Shown: positions 32,270-41,210 of the stretch, piece by piece
Numbering within the stretch: position 1 is the first letter of the stretch
Layout: every line of letters begins with the position of its first letter
Origin: Limivivens sp034101475
Lineage (GTDB): Bacteria > Bacillota > Clostridia > Lachnospirales > Lachnospiraceae
DNA: 47,780 bases
Assembly: GCA_034101475.1 (NCBI GenBank)
Contig: JAXEJQ010000091.1
Location: forward strand, 1 to 47,780
Direction of reading: 5' to 3'
The notes under the pieces: generated by a model
What the model saw: only the letters and a program-made list of their open reading frames with translations
Told to the model about the DNA's origin: nothing
The model's database searches: none
Translations under genes and position numbers: made by a program

Positions 32270-33163
32270 TCATGAATAATAAACCTTTTTCCTGCTCACA
32301 AGCAGATTGATGCAGGTGATGGTCAGCACAATGGCAAACAGCAGAATCGCAGCCGCCGACGCATAGGACGGATACCCGCCGCTGTTCCCGTAAAGCATAT
32401 CGTAGACATAGCCCACAATGGTATTCATCCCCGCCGCGTTCAGATCCGTGCCGAACAGGGCCACTGCATCGCTGTATGCTTTAAAAGCACCAATAAAACC
32501 AGTGATAACCAGATAAAAGATCATGGGTGAAATCATGGGCAGCGTAATTCTCCGGAAAATCCGGAACCCTGAAGTGCCGTCCACCCTGGCCGCATTATAA
32601 TAGTCCTGATTCACCGAGGCCAGCGCACTGGTCAGAATCAGAATCTTGAAGGGCATTACCACCCAGATGGTGTAAAAACACAAAACGAACATTTTCGCCC
32701 AGTAGGGACCGTCAATAAAATCCACCGATTCCCCGCCGAACCACTGGATCAGCAGATTCACCAGCCCGTCCGTATAGGCTGTCTTTTTAAACAGAATCAT
32801 GAACACCAGACCCACCGCCAGTGTATTGGTCACGTAGGGCAGAAAATAGATGGTCTGATAGAGCTCCCGCAATGGCTTAATGGAGCTTAAGCCCACTGAA
32901 ATCAGCAGGGCAAGTCCCGTTGAAAGAGGTACGGTAATGATAACCAGAAGGAAGGTATTTTTCACCGCCTGCAGAAAATACGGATCATGCAGCACATAGG
33001 AATAATTATACGTCCCCACCCCATAATAGGTCTGAGAGGCAAAATTGTATCCCTCCTCAACCGAATAAAGGAGTACGTCAATCAGCGGATACACCATGAA
33101 AATTCCCAGAAACAGAATGGCCGGCAGAAGATACAGCCATGCTTTCCAATTGTGATTATCCAT
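32270..33163 (-). CDS. Carbohydrate ABC transporter permease (MalF/UgpA-like)
   Basis: This is the first membrane subunit of the sugar importer, 297 residues with six helices. It begins WKAWLYLLPAILFLGIFMVYPLIDVLLYS, typical of UgpA/LacF-type permeases, and has the EAA loop QDYYNAARVDGTSGFRIFRRITLPMISP. GGGAGGG precedes the ATG at 33163, overlapping the end of the ATPase gene, whose stop is one base upstream. Together with the MalG-like protein and the UgpC/MsmX-like ATPase it forms a complete CUT1 importer. Confidence 0.94.
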   Translation of the reverse strand: MDNHNWKAWLYLLPAILFLGIFMVYPLIDVLLYSVEEGYNFASQTYYGVGTYNYSYVLHDPYFLQAVKNTFLLVIITVPLSTGLALLISVGLSSIKPLRELYQTIYFLPYVTNTLAVGLVFMILFKKTAYTDGLVNLLIQWFGGESVDFIDGPYWAKMFVLCFYTIWVVMPFKILILTSALASVNQDYYNAARVDGTSGFRIFRRITLPMISPMIFYLVITGFIGAFKAYSDAVALFGTDLNAAGMNTIVGYVYDMLYGNSGGYPSYASAAAILLFAIVLTITCINLLVSRKKVYYS

Positions 33164-33164
33164 T

Positions 33165-34295
33165 TTATCCCTCCCGAAGCCCGCTTCTTTCCCCCTTTAC
33201 ACAAAAGGGGATTCTTTCTTCGGTGTCCTTCTGAAAAAGAAATACCTTGCCCGGTTTCACATCAAACCGGACGGTCCGGCTGCTGAGGTCCACCTTATTT
33301 TCCGCGCTGATAATGGCCCGGACCGTGGGCGCCTGGGCAGCCTCATGGGTGGAAACCACACTGATGTCCCGCCCCATAACCTCAATCCCGTTCAGATGAC
33401 ATCCAAAAGCCCCCTTCTCCCGCAGGAGGAAGCCCTCTGGCCGGATACCGACAAAAACCGTCTGATCCGGCACTTCGCTGACTTCAAAAAGGGGCTCTTC
33501 TCCAATCAGAAGCCGTCCTCCCCGGATTTCTCCCTGAAAGACATTGATGGGAGGCGTGCCCAGAAACTTCGCCACAAAGAGATTCTGCGGATTGTCATAG
33601 ACCTCCTGGGGCCTGCCGATCTGCTGTACCACCCCCGCCTTCATCACGACGATCAGATCGGAAATGCTCATGGCCTCTTCCTGGTCATGGGTAACAAACA
33701 CCGTGGTGATCCGGGTCTCCTTCTGGATTCTGCGGATCTCTTCCCTGGTCTGCAGCCGCAGCCTGGCATCCAGGTTGGAAAGGGGCTCGTCCAGCAGGAG
33801 CACTCTGGGCCGCTTCACCAGTGCCCGGGCAATGGCCACACGCTGCTGCTGCCCGCCGGAAAGCTCGCTGGGCTTTCGATCCATCAGCTCATCAATCTGA
33901 ACCAGCCTGGCGGCCTCCAGGGCTTTCTCCTCCATCTGCGCCCTGGACAGCTTCTGGGCTCCCTTGAGATTCTGCAGCGGAAACAGAATATTCTGCCTGA
34001 CTGTCAGATGGGGATAGAGGGCATAATTCTGGAATACCACACCCACTCCTCTCTTCTCTGCCGGAAGACCAGTGACATCCTCCTCCCCGAAGAAAATCTT
34101 CCCGCTGGTGGGCTTCTGAAGACCGCTGAGCAGATTCAGCGTCGTACTCTTCCCGCAGCCGGAGGGGCCCAGCAGGCCGATCAGCTTCCCGTCAGGGATC
34201 TCAAAACTGAACTCATTCACCGCCGTCACCTCTGTCCTGGCGTTTCGGCCGCGTCCCGGGTATTTTTTCGTTAAGTTCTCCAATACTACTTTCAT
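33165..34295 (-). CDS. Sugar ABC transporter ATP-binding protein (UgpC/MsmX-like)
   Basis: This is the nucleotide-binding subunit of the CUT1 importer, 376 residues. Walker A GPSGCGKST is at 43-51, followed by VVFQNYALYPHLTV, the signature LSGGQQQRVAIARAL, Walker B LLLDEPLSNLDA and the H-loop VTHDQEEAM. The C-terminal TOBE-like regulatory domain contains VGIRPEGF. AAAGGAAAA precedes the ATG at 34295. Unusually the ATPase is the first gene of the operon and the binding protein the last. In many Firmicutes one MsmX-type ATPase serves several importers, so it may energise other permeases too. Confidence 0.94.
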   Translation of the reverse strand: MKVVLENLTKKYPGRGRNARTEVTAVNEFSFEIPDGKLIGLLGPSGCGKSTTLNLLSGLQKPTSGKIFFGEEDVTGLPAEKRGVGVVFQNYALYPHLTVRQNILFPLQNLKGAQKLSRAQMEEKALEAARLVQIDELMDRKPSELSGGQQQRVAIARALVKRPRVLLLDEPLSNLDARLRLQTREEIRRIQKETRITTVFVTHDQEEAMSISDLIVVMKAGVVQQIGRPQEVYDNPQNLFVAKFLGTPPINVFQGEIRGGRLLIGEEPLFEVSEVPDQTVFVGIRPEGFLLREKGAFGCHLNGIEVMGRDISVVSTHEAAQAPTVRAIISAENKVDLSSRTVRFDVKPGKVFLFQKDTEERIPFCVKGERSGLREG

Positions 34296-34337
34296 AATTT
34301 TCCTTTCCCAGATAGAAAATCTGTTCCAAACAGTTTC

Positions 34338-34366
34338 ATCTTAGCATGGGAAAATTCCTTTTGCAA
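34338..34366 (-). promoter_or_regulatory. Promoter of the sugar ABC importer operon
   Basis: TTGCAA (34366-34361), a 17-bp spacer, then TAAGAT (34343-34338) on the minus strand, about 45 bases before the ATPase start. No catabolite-response element was recognised nearby. Confidence 0.6.
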
Positions 34367-34386
34367 GTACCCCTCTGTCCAAATAC

Positions 34387-35412
34387 TCAGAACACCCGAT
34401 TACGCTGAACCGTCGGAAAAGAAATCCGGATTTCAAACCCTTCTCCCCAGGCAGTCCGAACCTCCAGCGACAGGTTCAGCTCTCCCGCGATTTCCCGGAC
34501 CAGGTACAGTCCCATACCGGTGGCCCGTTTTCTTCCCTCCCCGGAATCTCCCGTAAATCCCTTTTCAAAAATATAGGGCTGATCACAGCTGCGGACACCG
34601 ATTCCGTTATCCCGGATACTCAGAATACCGGCCTGCTCTTCCTGTGCAAAAGCAAAATCCAGTCTGGGATCCTCTCCGGAATACTTCACCGCATTGCTGA
34701 CCAGCTGTCCCAGAAGAAAATGAAGTCCTCTGCGGTCCGTATACACGCTGCACTCCGGCAGCGCACAGGAAATCTGAAAGGCTTTCTCCTCCAGCAGCGG
34801 CCGGTAATCCTCCAACACCTCTTCAATGCAGCCCCGGACATCCAGATACTCAAACAGATAGTCCTTTCTCCCGCCCTTGATCCTGGCATAAAACAGCATC
34901 TGATCCACAGATTCCTGCATATGGTTCCGGATATACTCCAGCCTGAAATCCACACCCTCCGGCAGCTCCTCCCTGCGGTTATCCAGCAGGAAAGTCAGTA
35001 AGGAAAGAGGCGTCTTAATTTCATGGGCCCAGGATTCCACATATTCCTCGTAATCATTCAGTTCTCCCTGCAGCTGCGCGTACCTTTGCTGCATTTCCCG
35101 AAGATTTCCGCCCAGCAGGCGGACGAAGGTCCTCTGGCCCAGGCTAACCCTGCGCAGAAGCTTTTCTTCCCGGCATTCATCGGGATTCTCCAGAAAATCC
35201 AGAAAGACCTGTTCTCTTTTCCGCTCCTGAAAAATCAGGATCCCGCACAGGCCCAGAAACAGCAGAACCGTCCCAAGGACAATCACCCCGGCCAGCGAAT
35301 AAAAGGCCTGCACATCGGCAAGCCACAGAAGCAGCGCCGCAAAGACGTCAATTCCAAAGCAAAGCAGCAGCCAGGGCCCGTACTGCCAGATAATCTTACC
35401 CTTTTGCTTCAT
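34387..35412 (-). CDS. Intramembrane-sensing histidine kinase (BceS-like)
   Basis: This is the sensor of a peptide-antibiotic response system, 341 residues. Two closely spaced helices (about 11-31 and 40-60) leave almost no extracellular loop, which is the hallmark of BceS-type kinases that sense through a partner ABC permease. The phospho-acceptor is H130 in WAHEIKTPLS, the N box reads LVSNAVKYSGED, and the G boxes are DNGIGV and ATGMGLYLV. It overlaps the response-regulator gene by 17 bases, with GGAGGGG upstream of its ATG. The order transporter-regulator-kinase supports co-function with the adjacent permease. Confidence 0.93.
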   Translation of the reverse strand: MKQKGKIIWQYGPWLLLCFGIDVFAALLLWLADVQAFYSLAGVIVLGTVLLFLGLCGILIFQERKREQVFLDFLENPDECREEKLLRRVSLGQRTFVRLLGGNLREMQQRYAQLQGELNDYEEYVESWAHEIKTPLSLLTFLLDNRREELPEGVDFRLEYIRNHMQESVDQMLFYARIKGGRKDYLFEYLDVRGCIEEVLEDYRPLLEEKAFQISCALPECSVYTDRRGLHFLLGQLVSNAVKYSGEDPRLDFAFAQEEQAGILSIRDNGIGVRSCDQPYIFEKGFTGDSGEGRKRATGMGLYLVREIAGELNLSLEVRTAWGEGFEIRISFPTVQRNRVF

Positions 35413-36088
35413 CCTTCCCCTCCTCCGCAGTCAGGCGATAGCCCATTCCCCGCACCGGAACAATCTGCTGTCTCATCTCCAGCCCTGCCATGGTTTTCTT
35501 CAGCCGGGTCAGATTTACCTGAAGCGCGTTTTCGTCGATGAACTCCGTTGTCCCCCAGAGGGCCATACACAGAACCTCCTTTGTGACAATCTGATCCCCG
35601 TGATTCAGGAATACTTCCAGAATTTTCCCCTGGTTTCCGGGAAGGATCACCGAACGGTTATGAATATACAGGGTATAGGTCTGGCGGTCCAGAAGGAAAT
35701 CCAGGCCCTCCAGCAGATTGGCCCTTCCCTCATACCGCTTCAGCACATTGGAGACACGGGCCAGCAGCCGCTCCTTCCGGCAGGGCTTCGTCAGATACTC
35801 ATCTGCCCCCAGCTCCAGCGCATACAGTTCATCTCTCAGCTGATCCCGGGAGGTCAGCACCAGAACCGGAACGGAGGTTTTCTGTTTGATTTCCCGGCAA
35901 ACCTGAAAGCCGCTGGTCTGGGGCAGATTCAGGTCCAGAAGAACCAGATCCGGGGAAAGCTTCCGGATCTGATCCGTTATCTGTCCGAATTCACAGATTT
36001 CCTCCACCCGGTAACCGTTCCGACGCAGCATGTCTGCCAGCTCCTCCCGCATCAGAGCCTCATCCTCCACAACTGCAATGTATTTCAC
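35396..36088 (-). CDS. OmpR-family response regulator (BceR-like)
   Basis: This is the cytoplasmic partner of the BceS-like kinase, 230 residues. The receiver domain has E8/D9 acidic residues, phospho-acceptor D52 in LVLLDLNLP, and the conserved Lys in YLTKPCRKE. The winged-helix domain includes GKILEVFLNHGDQIVTKEVLCMALWG and VRGMGYRL. Translation starts at a GTG (36088) after GGGGGAGG. The usual targets of such regulators are the linked BceAB-type transporter genes, which lie 43 bases upstream in the same orientation. Confidence 0.94.
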   Translation of the reverse strand: MKYIAVVEDEALMREELADMLRRNGYRVEEICEFGQITDQIRKLSPDLVLLDLNLPQTSGFQVCREIKQKTSVPVLVLTSRDQLRDELYALELGADEYLTKPCRKERLLARVSNVLKRYEGRANLLEGLDFLLDRQTYTLYIHNRSVILPGNQGKILEVFLNHGDQIVTKEVLCMALWGTTEFIDENALQVNLTRLKKTMAGLEMRQQIVPVRGMGYRLTAEEGKDEAKG

Positions 36089-36131
36089 AAAAGCCTCCCC
36101 CTCTCTTCTTCTTATTTTTAAAGTAAAAAGC

Positions 36132-38189
36132 CTATTCCTCCCGCTCCGGCGCCATCAGCGTCAGAAGGTAGCGACTGCTCGACCGCTTCACCGCAGACAG
36201 ATAGAGCCCTTCCACCGCGCACAGCGCCACAATCATAACCGCAGAAACAATCATCATTTCCGGCAGATTCGCCCGGGTTCTGGATGACAGCAGTCCGGTA
36301 AACAGGGCCCGGACGCCAAACAGGCTGCTCAGCGCCGCCACAGCCGTCGGAATACCGAAATACCAGTTGATCTGCCGGTTTGCCGACCCGCACAGGATTT
36401 CATAATCCGCGCCCAGGCGGATCAGGGTCCGGTAACGCCGGTTTGCCTTCTGCTGGCCCATCAGAAACTGCACGCCGATCACCGTATTGGCGATGATCAG
36501 GAAAATAATTGCCAGATAAATGGTCAGATAGCTGGCTGCCACCATATAGAACAGCTGCCGCCCCATATTCTGCAGATAGCTTTCATAGGACAACCCCGTC
36601 TCATCAAGCTTCCCATTCATCTCAGAAATGGCCGCCATAAGGCCCCCAGACCTTTCCTCCCTGTTCAGAACACCATTGAAATAAACGTCATACTGACCTC
36701 CGGTATACCGCTCAAAGGCCTCCTCCGGAAGAATCAGAGCAAAAGACAGGGTAATGGACCAGTCTGTCACAAGGTTGACCGTCTGCACCTCTCCGGTCAG
36801 GAAACAGGTGTTTCCATCCAGCTGTACTTCCGGCTTCGTTTCCAGAATGCTGTTCAGCATCTGCATTTTTTCTGAAGAAATAAAATCAAAGTCCATATAG
36901 ACGGCAGCTTCATCGGATTCCAGCTCCAGCTTCGGAAGACCGGCAATGGCCAGCAGCTGATTATAGCCGTCAAGGGAAATCAGATGCGGATAAGTGGCAT
37001 AGCCCAGGTTGTTCAGCAGCACATCCCGATCTTCGGAAGGCTCCAGTTTTTCCAGCGCATCCAGAAGCGTATCCATCCGAAAGGCACTGTCATAATCCTC
37101 TGCCGTACGAATATAACCGACTTTCATCTCAAACAGCTCCCCGAAGCAGGTATCCAGGTCATGGGAAGCCAGGGTTTCCAAAATCTTTTCATTATTTCCG
37201 TCTACCCTGCCCGTAAAGGTATAATCCAGCACATGCTGCTCTGATTTTCCGTAGAAACGCGCAATGGCCACACCAGCCCCAAAGCAGCACAACGCCGCCA
37301 GAATCAGAAGGGAGCAGATCGCCAGGGTACCGGAACGGTGGATCACCGTTTCCTGAAGCTGACGGAAATGAAATACCTGAAGCCGTCGGTCACTTTTCCC
37401 CTTTTTTGCCGCAAGTCCGATGAGAAAGCGAAGCCCCCAGAAAAACAGCATCGTTCCGGCAAGTCCCAGAATCATGGTAATGCCCATCTGCCTGATCTGA
37501 TACCAGGCAACGCCGCTGATCGCCAGGGCATAGGCGGCTGCCAGACACAGGATTCCGACAAGCAGCGCCAGAGCGTAGAGAAACGCCGGCCACTGCTTTT
37601 TCGTTCCCTCCGGCCGCTCCACCAGCAGAGAACCGATTTCCTGGCTGCAGATGTTCCCGCTGAGAATCAGAAACGCCGCAAATTTAATCAGCAGGAAACC
37701 GGCAGCTGTCCACACAGCCGCCCGGGGTGAAAAGGACACCTGATGGCCAATGATGCCGATCCCCACCATTCTGGCTGTAATCAGACTGATTAGCTCCGAG
37801 AGCAGAACAGCCAGGGGCAGTCCGGCCAGCAGCGCCGCCATACTGCCAAAAAGATCTTCCGCCATCAGCATGGTGAACAGCCTGCCGCGGCGCATTCCCA
37901 TCATCAGATAAACCCCAAACTCATGACGGCGGCGCTCCATCTGAAACTTGCTGGAATAATAAATGAGGAAAAACAGAATAAACAGCGTCAGACCATAGAA
38001 CACCGGAATCAGGTCCATCAGCCTGTCCACCGCATCGCTCTCCATTTTCTTCAGGAAAATCATCACATCCTGATAGGGCAGAGCCAGAATAATATAAAAC
38101 GCCACAATCGAGATCAGGAAAGAAGCGAACAGCAGCCCGTTTTCCTTCCGGCTTCTCCGGCTGTTGCGCAAAACCAGTTTAGAGAACAT
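36132..38189 (-). CDS. BceB-like ABC transporter permease (FtsX domains)
   Basis: This is the membrane subunit of a peptide-antibiotic sensing and detoxification ABC transporter, 685 residues. It has an N-terminal helix, an FtsX domain (helices about 55-300), a large extracellular domain of about 200 residues (about 320-530, including LEPSEDRDVLLNNLGYATYPHLISLDG), and a final FtsX domain. The start MFSKLVLRNSRRSRKENGLLF is typical of the family. The ATG at 38189 overlaps the ATPase stop and has GGAGGAGG upstream. In the family, BceB both removes lantibiotics or bacitracin from lipid II-cycle targets and signals to the kinase. Confidence 0.92.
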   Translation of the reverse strand: MFSKLVLRNSRRSRKENGLLFASFLISIVAFYIILALPYQDVMIFLKKMESDAVDRLMDLIPVFYGLTLFILFFLIYYSSKFQMERRRHEFGVYLMMGMRRGRLFTMLMAEDLFGSMAALLAGLPLAVLLSELISLITARMVGIGIIGHQVSFSPRAAVWTAAGFLLIKFAAFLILSGNICSQEIGSLLVERPEGTKKQWPAFLYALALLVGILCLAAAYALAISGVAWYQIRQMGITMILGLAGTMLFFWGLRFLIGLAAKKGKSDRRLQVFHFRQLQETVIHRSGTLAICSLLILAALCCFGAGVAIARFYGKSEQHVLDYTFTGRVDGNNEKILETLASHDLDTCFGELFEMKVGYIRTAEDYDSAFRMDTLLDALEKLEPSEDRDVLLNNLGYATYPHLISLDGYNQLLAIAGLPKLELESDEAAVYMDFDFISSEKMQMLNSILETKPEVQLDGNTCFLTGEVQTVNLVTDWSITLSFALILPEEAFERYTGGQYDVYFNGVLNREERSGGLMAAISEMNGKLDETGLSYESYLQNMGRQLFYMVAASYLTIYLAIIFLIIANTVIGVQFLMGQQKANRRYRTLIRLGADYEILCGSANRQINWYFGIPTAVAALSSLFGVRALFTGLLSSRTRANLPEMMIVSAVMIVALCAVEGLYLSAVKRSSSRYLLTLMAPEREE

Positions 38190-38952
38190 ACGCGCTGCCT
38201 CCTCCCATCCATGCCATCACCTTCAGAATCCGGTCATAAAATTCCTGTCTGGATTCCCGGGGAATATCTCTGCGCAGTTCATGAAAAATCACGCCGTCCT
38301 GAATGAACAGAATCCTTTTGCAGTAGCTTGCCGCACCGGAATCATGGGTTACCATCAGAATCGTGGCCTGCTCCTCCTGATTCAATCCCTCCAGCTTTTC
38401 CATCAGCGCTTTCGCGTTCTTCGAATCCAGAGCGCCTGTGGGCTCATCCGCGAGAATCACCGACGGATTCAGAATCAGTGCCCGCGCTGCCGCAATTCTC
38501 TGTTTTTCTCCTCCTGACATCTGAGCCGGGAATTTATCCAGAACATTCGTGACCTCCAGATAAGACGCCAGACGCTCCAGACGCTGGCTGCTCTCCTGCT
38601 CCGGCACACCGTGGAGCGCCAGCGGAAGCAGAATATTTTCCCGCCCGGTCAGATTGTCCAGAAGTTCAAAATTCTGGAACAGATAACCGATCTCTTTTCC
38701 GCGATAATCCGCCAGCGCACTGCCCTTCAGCTTCTGGATCTGCCTGCCGTTCATGGTAATGGTTCCGCTGGTGGGCCAAATCACCGCAGCAATGCAGTTC
38801 AGCAGCGTAGACTTTCCCGATCCGCTGCTTCCCATAATCCCCAGAAACTCACCGGGCATTACCTGAAACGTAACGCCGTCCAGGGCTTTCGTCTGATTTC
38901 CCGATTTTCCGTAATACTTTTTCAAAGATTCCATTTCAAGAATTGGTTTCAT
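38179..38952 (-). CDS. BceA-like ABC transporter ATP-binding protein
   Basis: This is the ATPase of the antimicrobial-peptide transporter, 257 residues, MacB/LolD-like. Walker A GSSGSGKST is at 41-49, followed by IGYLFQNFELLDNLTGRENILLPL, the signature MSGGEKQRIAAARAL and Walker B VILADEPTGALD. The ATG at 38952 with GGGAGGCAGG was chosen over an upstream in-frame ATG that would include the ribosome site. It is the first gene of the four-gene bceAB-RS-like operon. Only a weak promoter (TGTTTT-17-TATGCT near 39016-39044) is visible, as expected if activated by the response regulator. Confidence 0.93.
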   Translation of the reverse strand: MKPILEMESLKKYYGKSGNQTKALDGVTFQVMPGEFLGIMGSSGSGKSTLLNCIAAVIWPTSGTITMNGRQIQKLKGSALADYRGKEIGYLFQNFELLDNLTGRENILLPLALHGVPEQESSQRLERLASYLEVTNVLDKFPAQMSGGEKQRIAAARALILNPSVILADEPTGALDSKNAKALMEKLEGLNQEEQATILMVTHDSGAASYCKRILFIQDGVIFHELRRDIPRESRQEFYDRILKVMAWMGGGSAYVL

Positions 38953-39070
38953 TTTCCTGCCTCCCTGTTTTCTGATCTCTGACCAGGCTTTGCACTCCTG
39001 CCTGATCCTGAACTCAGCATAACACATGGCGCCCCGGAAAAACACTTACAGTGAATGAAAGGTTTCTCCG

Positions 39071-39105
39071 AAAAATCACAGGCGCCTCCACAGCGGAGAC
39101 GCCTG
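39071..39105 (-). terminator. Intrinsic terminator of glycogen synthase 2
   Basis: On the minus strand CAGGCGTCTCC pairs with GGAGGCGCCTG around a 5-nt loop with one mismatch, followed by TGATTTTT, 13 bases after the stop. Confidence 0.75.
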
Positions 39106-39117
39106 CGTTTCACGGAT

Positions 39118-41058
39118 CTACCAGGTCAGTTCCAGATAGAGATCCTTATACTGTTTTGCGGAATTATCCCAGGAAAGATTCTTGTCCATATCTCTCTGAA
39201 CCATCTCATCCCAGCACCAGCGGTTGGTGAAATACAGGGTTTTCGCCCGATTGATGGCGTCTAACAGCAGCCCTGCCTCATACCGGTCAAAGGTGAAGCC
39301 GTTTCCGGAATTGTAGAACATATTATAGGGTTCTACCGTATCCTTCAGGCCGCCGGTTTCCCGAACGATCGGCACGGTACCATAGTGCATGGCAATCAGC
39401 TGGGTCAGCCCGCAGGGCTCAAACTGGGAAGGTACCAGAAGCGCATCCGCGCCTGCATAGATCTTATGGGCTCTCGTTTCATCATACATGATATTGGAGC
39501 ATACATTTCCCTTATAAGCATTTTCATAATACCGGAAGGAATTCTCATAAACCGGATCACCGGTTCCCAGCACAACGATCTGGGTATGTTCATCCATGAC
39601 ATGGGGAATAATCGCATTGACCAGATCCAGCCCCTTCTGATCCGTCAGTCTGGAAATCAGACCAATGACAAACTTGTGATCATCCTGTACAAGCCCCAGC
39701 TCCTCCTGCAAATTCCGTTTGTTTTCCTTCTTCTTCTCCAGCACATTGGTAATATCATAGGGTGCAAACAGTCTGGAGTCCCCGGCGCTGTTCCAGATAT
39801 CGTAGTCGATGCCGTTCACGATACCCCGCAGTTTTCCGGAGTGATATCTTAAATGGGCATCCAGGCCTTCTCCATAATATTCCGTCTGAATCTCGCCGGC
39901 ATACGTATGGCTCACTGTCGTAATCACATTGGCGTAGGTCAGTCCGCCCTTTAACATATTTGCGTCTTCATACCCGACCTTTAACGCGTCCTTATTGAAA
40001 ACATAATCCGGCAGGCCTGACCAGTAACGGATCGTCGGAATATTGTAAATTCCCTGGAAACGCAGGTTATGAATCGTCAGGATCGTCTTCGCGGAGGTCA
40101 GCTTCGTATTTTCGAACTGGGTTCTCAGATATACCGGAACCAGTGCTGCCTGCCAGTCATGGCAATGAATAATGTCCGGAATCCAGTCCATATAATTCAG
40201 GGCAGCCAGTGCCGCCTTGGCAAAGTAGCAGTATTTCGGAATATCATCAATCAGGTTGGTGTAGGGATTCCCGCTGCTGAAAAATTCTTCATTGTCAATG
40301 AAATCGTACACAACGCCGTCCCAGACATATTCCATAATCCCCACGTAGAAGGATCTGCCGTCCGCGCACAAATCCATTTCGAAAGAGCCGCGGTAAACCA
40401 TCTTCTCCTGATATTTCCACGGAATGCATTTGTACCGCGGAAGAATCACCTTCACGTCACAGTTCTGCTTTACCAGAGCCTTGGAAAGGGCATACATCAC
40501 ATCTCCCAAACCGCCGGTCTTCACAAACGGATAGCATTCCGATCCAATGAACGCAACACTCCGTCTGGGAGACATGGAAATCTCTGCTTTAGGCTCTTCC
40601 ACCGGCTCCTCCGCCTTTACCGCCTCGGCTTTGATTTCCTCTGCTTTTGTTTCTTCGGCCTTCGCTTTTCCGGAAGTCCGGGTTCTGGGCTTTTTCGCCT
40701 TCGGCTCTTCGGCTTTCACTTCCTCTGCTTTCACTTCTTCAGCTTTGACTTCTTCTGCCTTCGGCTCCTCCGTCTTTGCTTCTTCGACTTTCGGTTCTTC
40801 CGTCTTTGCTTTTCTGGAAGTCCGGGTCCTGGGCTTTTTCGCCTTCGGCTCTTCAGCCTTGACTTCCTCTGCTTTCACTTCTTCTGCCTTCACTTCTTCA
40901 GCCTTGACTTCTTCTGTTTTCACTTCTTCAGCCTTCGGCTCCTCTGCCTTCACTTCTACTTTCTTTCCAGCTTCTGCTCCTGTCGACTCTGTGATTATGC
41001 TGTTTTCCGCCGGAACATCCTTCTTTCCTGTCGTTTTCGTTACTTTTTTTCTTGCCAT
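39118..41058 (-). CDS. Glycogen synthase with a 160-residue Lys/Glu-rich N-terminal tail
   Basis: This is a GT5 ADP-glucose-type glucan synthase of 646 residues. The core starts near residue 166 (SVAFIGSECYPFVKTGGLGDV) and keeps all GlgA motifs: HCHDWQAALVP, IVNGIDYDIW, SRLTDQKGLDL, VPSQFEPCGLTQL and ETGGLKDTV. Residues 1-163 are low complexity: runs of AEEVK/AEEPK and two copies of KAKKPRTRTS (72-81 and 120-129). The tail is genuinely in frame and translated from the ATG at 41058, which has a GGAGG site and a strong promoter. The tail is presumably disordered, with alternating acidic and basic patches, and may bind partner proteins, nucleic acid or glycogen granules. It is a paralogue of the synthase at 21122-22564. 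Confidence 0.92.
   Translation of the reverse strand: MARKKVTKTTGKKDVPAENSIITESTGAEAGKKVEVKAEEPKAEEVKTEEVKAEEVKAEEVKAEEVKAEEPKAKKPRTRTSRKAKTEEPKVEEAKTEEPKAEEVKAEEVKAEEVKAEEPKAKKPRTRTSGKAKAEETKAEEIKAEAVKAEEPVEEPKAEISMSPRRSVAFIGSECYPFVKTGGLGDVMYALSKALVKQNCDVKVILPRYKCIPWKYQEKMVYRGSFEMDLCADGRSFYVGIMEYVWDGVVYDFIDNEEFFSSGNPYTNLIDDIPKYCYFAKAALAALNYMDWIPDIIHCHDWQAALVPVYLRTQFENTKLTSAKTILTIHNLRFQGIYNIPTIRYWSGLPDYVFNKDALKVGYEDANMLKGGLTYANVITTVSHTYAGEIQTEYYGEGLDAHLRYHSGKLRGIVNGIDYDIWNSAGDSRLFAPYDITNVLEKKKENKRNLQEELGLVQDDHKFVIGLISRLTDQKGLDLVNAIIPHVMDEHTQIVVLGTGDPVYENSFRYYENAYKGNVCSNIMYDETRAHKIYAGADALLVPSQFEPCGLTQLIAMHYGTVPIVRETGGLKDTVEPYNMFYNSGNGFTFDRYEAGLLLDAINRAKTLYFTNRWCWDEMVQRDMDKNLSWDNSAKQYKDLYLELTW
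40660..40890. repeat. 144-bp-period duplication inside the tail of glycogen synthase 2
   Basis: The segment encoding residues 57-85 (40804-40890) recurs as residues 105-133 (40660-40746), offset by 144 bp. It is embedded in many shorter AEEVK codon repeats. The tail has probably grown by slippage or unequal recombination. Confidence 0.8.
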
Positions 41059-41142
41059 TTGATACCTCCAAAATTACCATGCTCTATTTCTGTTCACACA
41101 GATTTTCCCGGATTCTGAATCCCCGTTATGCATTATTGGATT

Positions 41143-41171
41143 ATTATATCATAAATGGGCTGTACAGGCAA
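41143..41171 (-). promoter_or_regulatory. Promoter of glycogen synthase 2
   Basis: TTGCCT (41171-41166), a 17-bp spacer, then TATAAT (41148-41143) on the minus strand. The leader contains the short palindrome GGATTC-T-GAATCC at 41110-41122. Confidence 0.75.
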
Positions 41172-41210
41172 ACATCAGAATGCACAAGAACAGCCTCTTC
41201 AACCTTCTTT

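Noticed and set aside
40660..40890. Possible CRISPR or satellite array
   Set aside because: The repeats are in-frame codon repeats of a coding tail, without constant repeat/spacer structure.
40069..41118. Plus-strand open frames opposite the glycogen synthase tail, encoding Phe/Leu- or Ser/Ala-rich repeats
   Set aside because: The repeats mirror the AEEVK codon repeats on the other strand; no ribosome site or known family.
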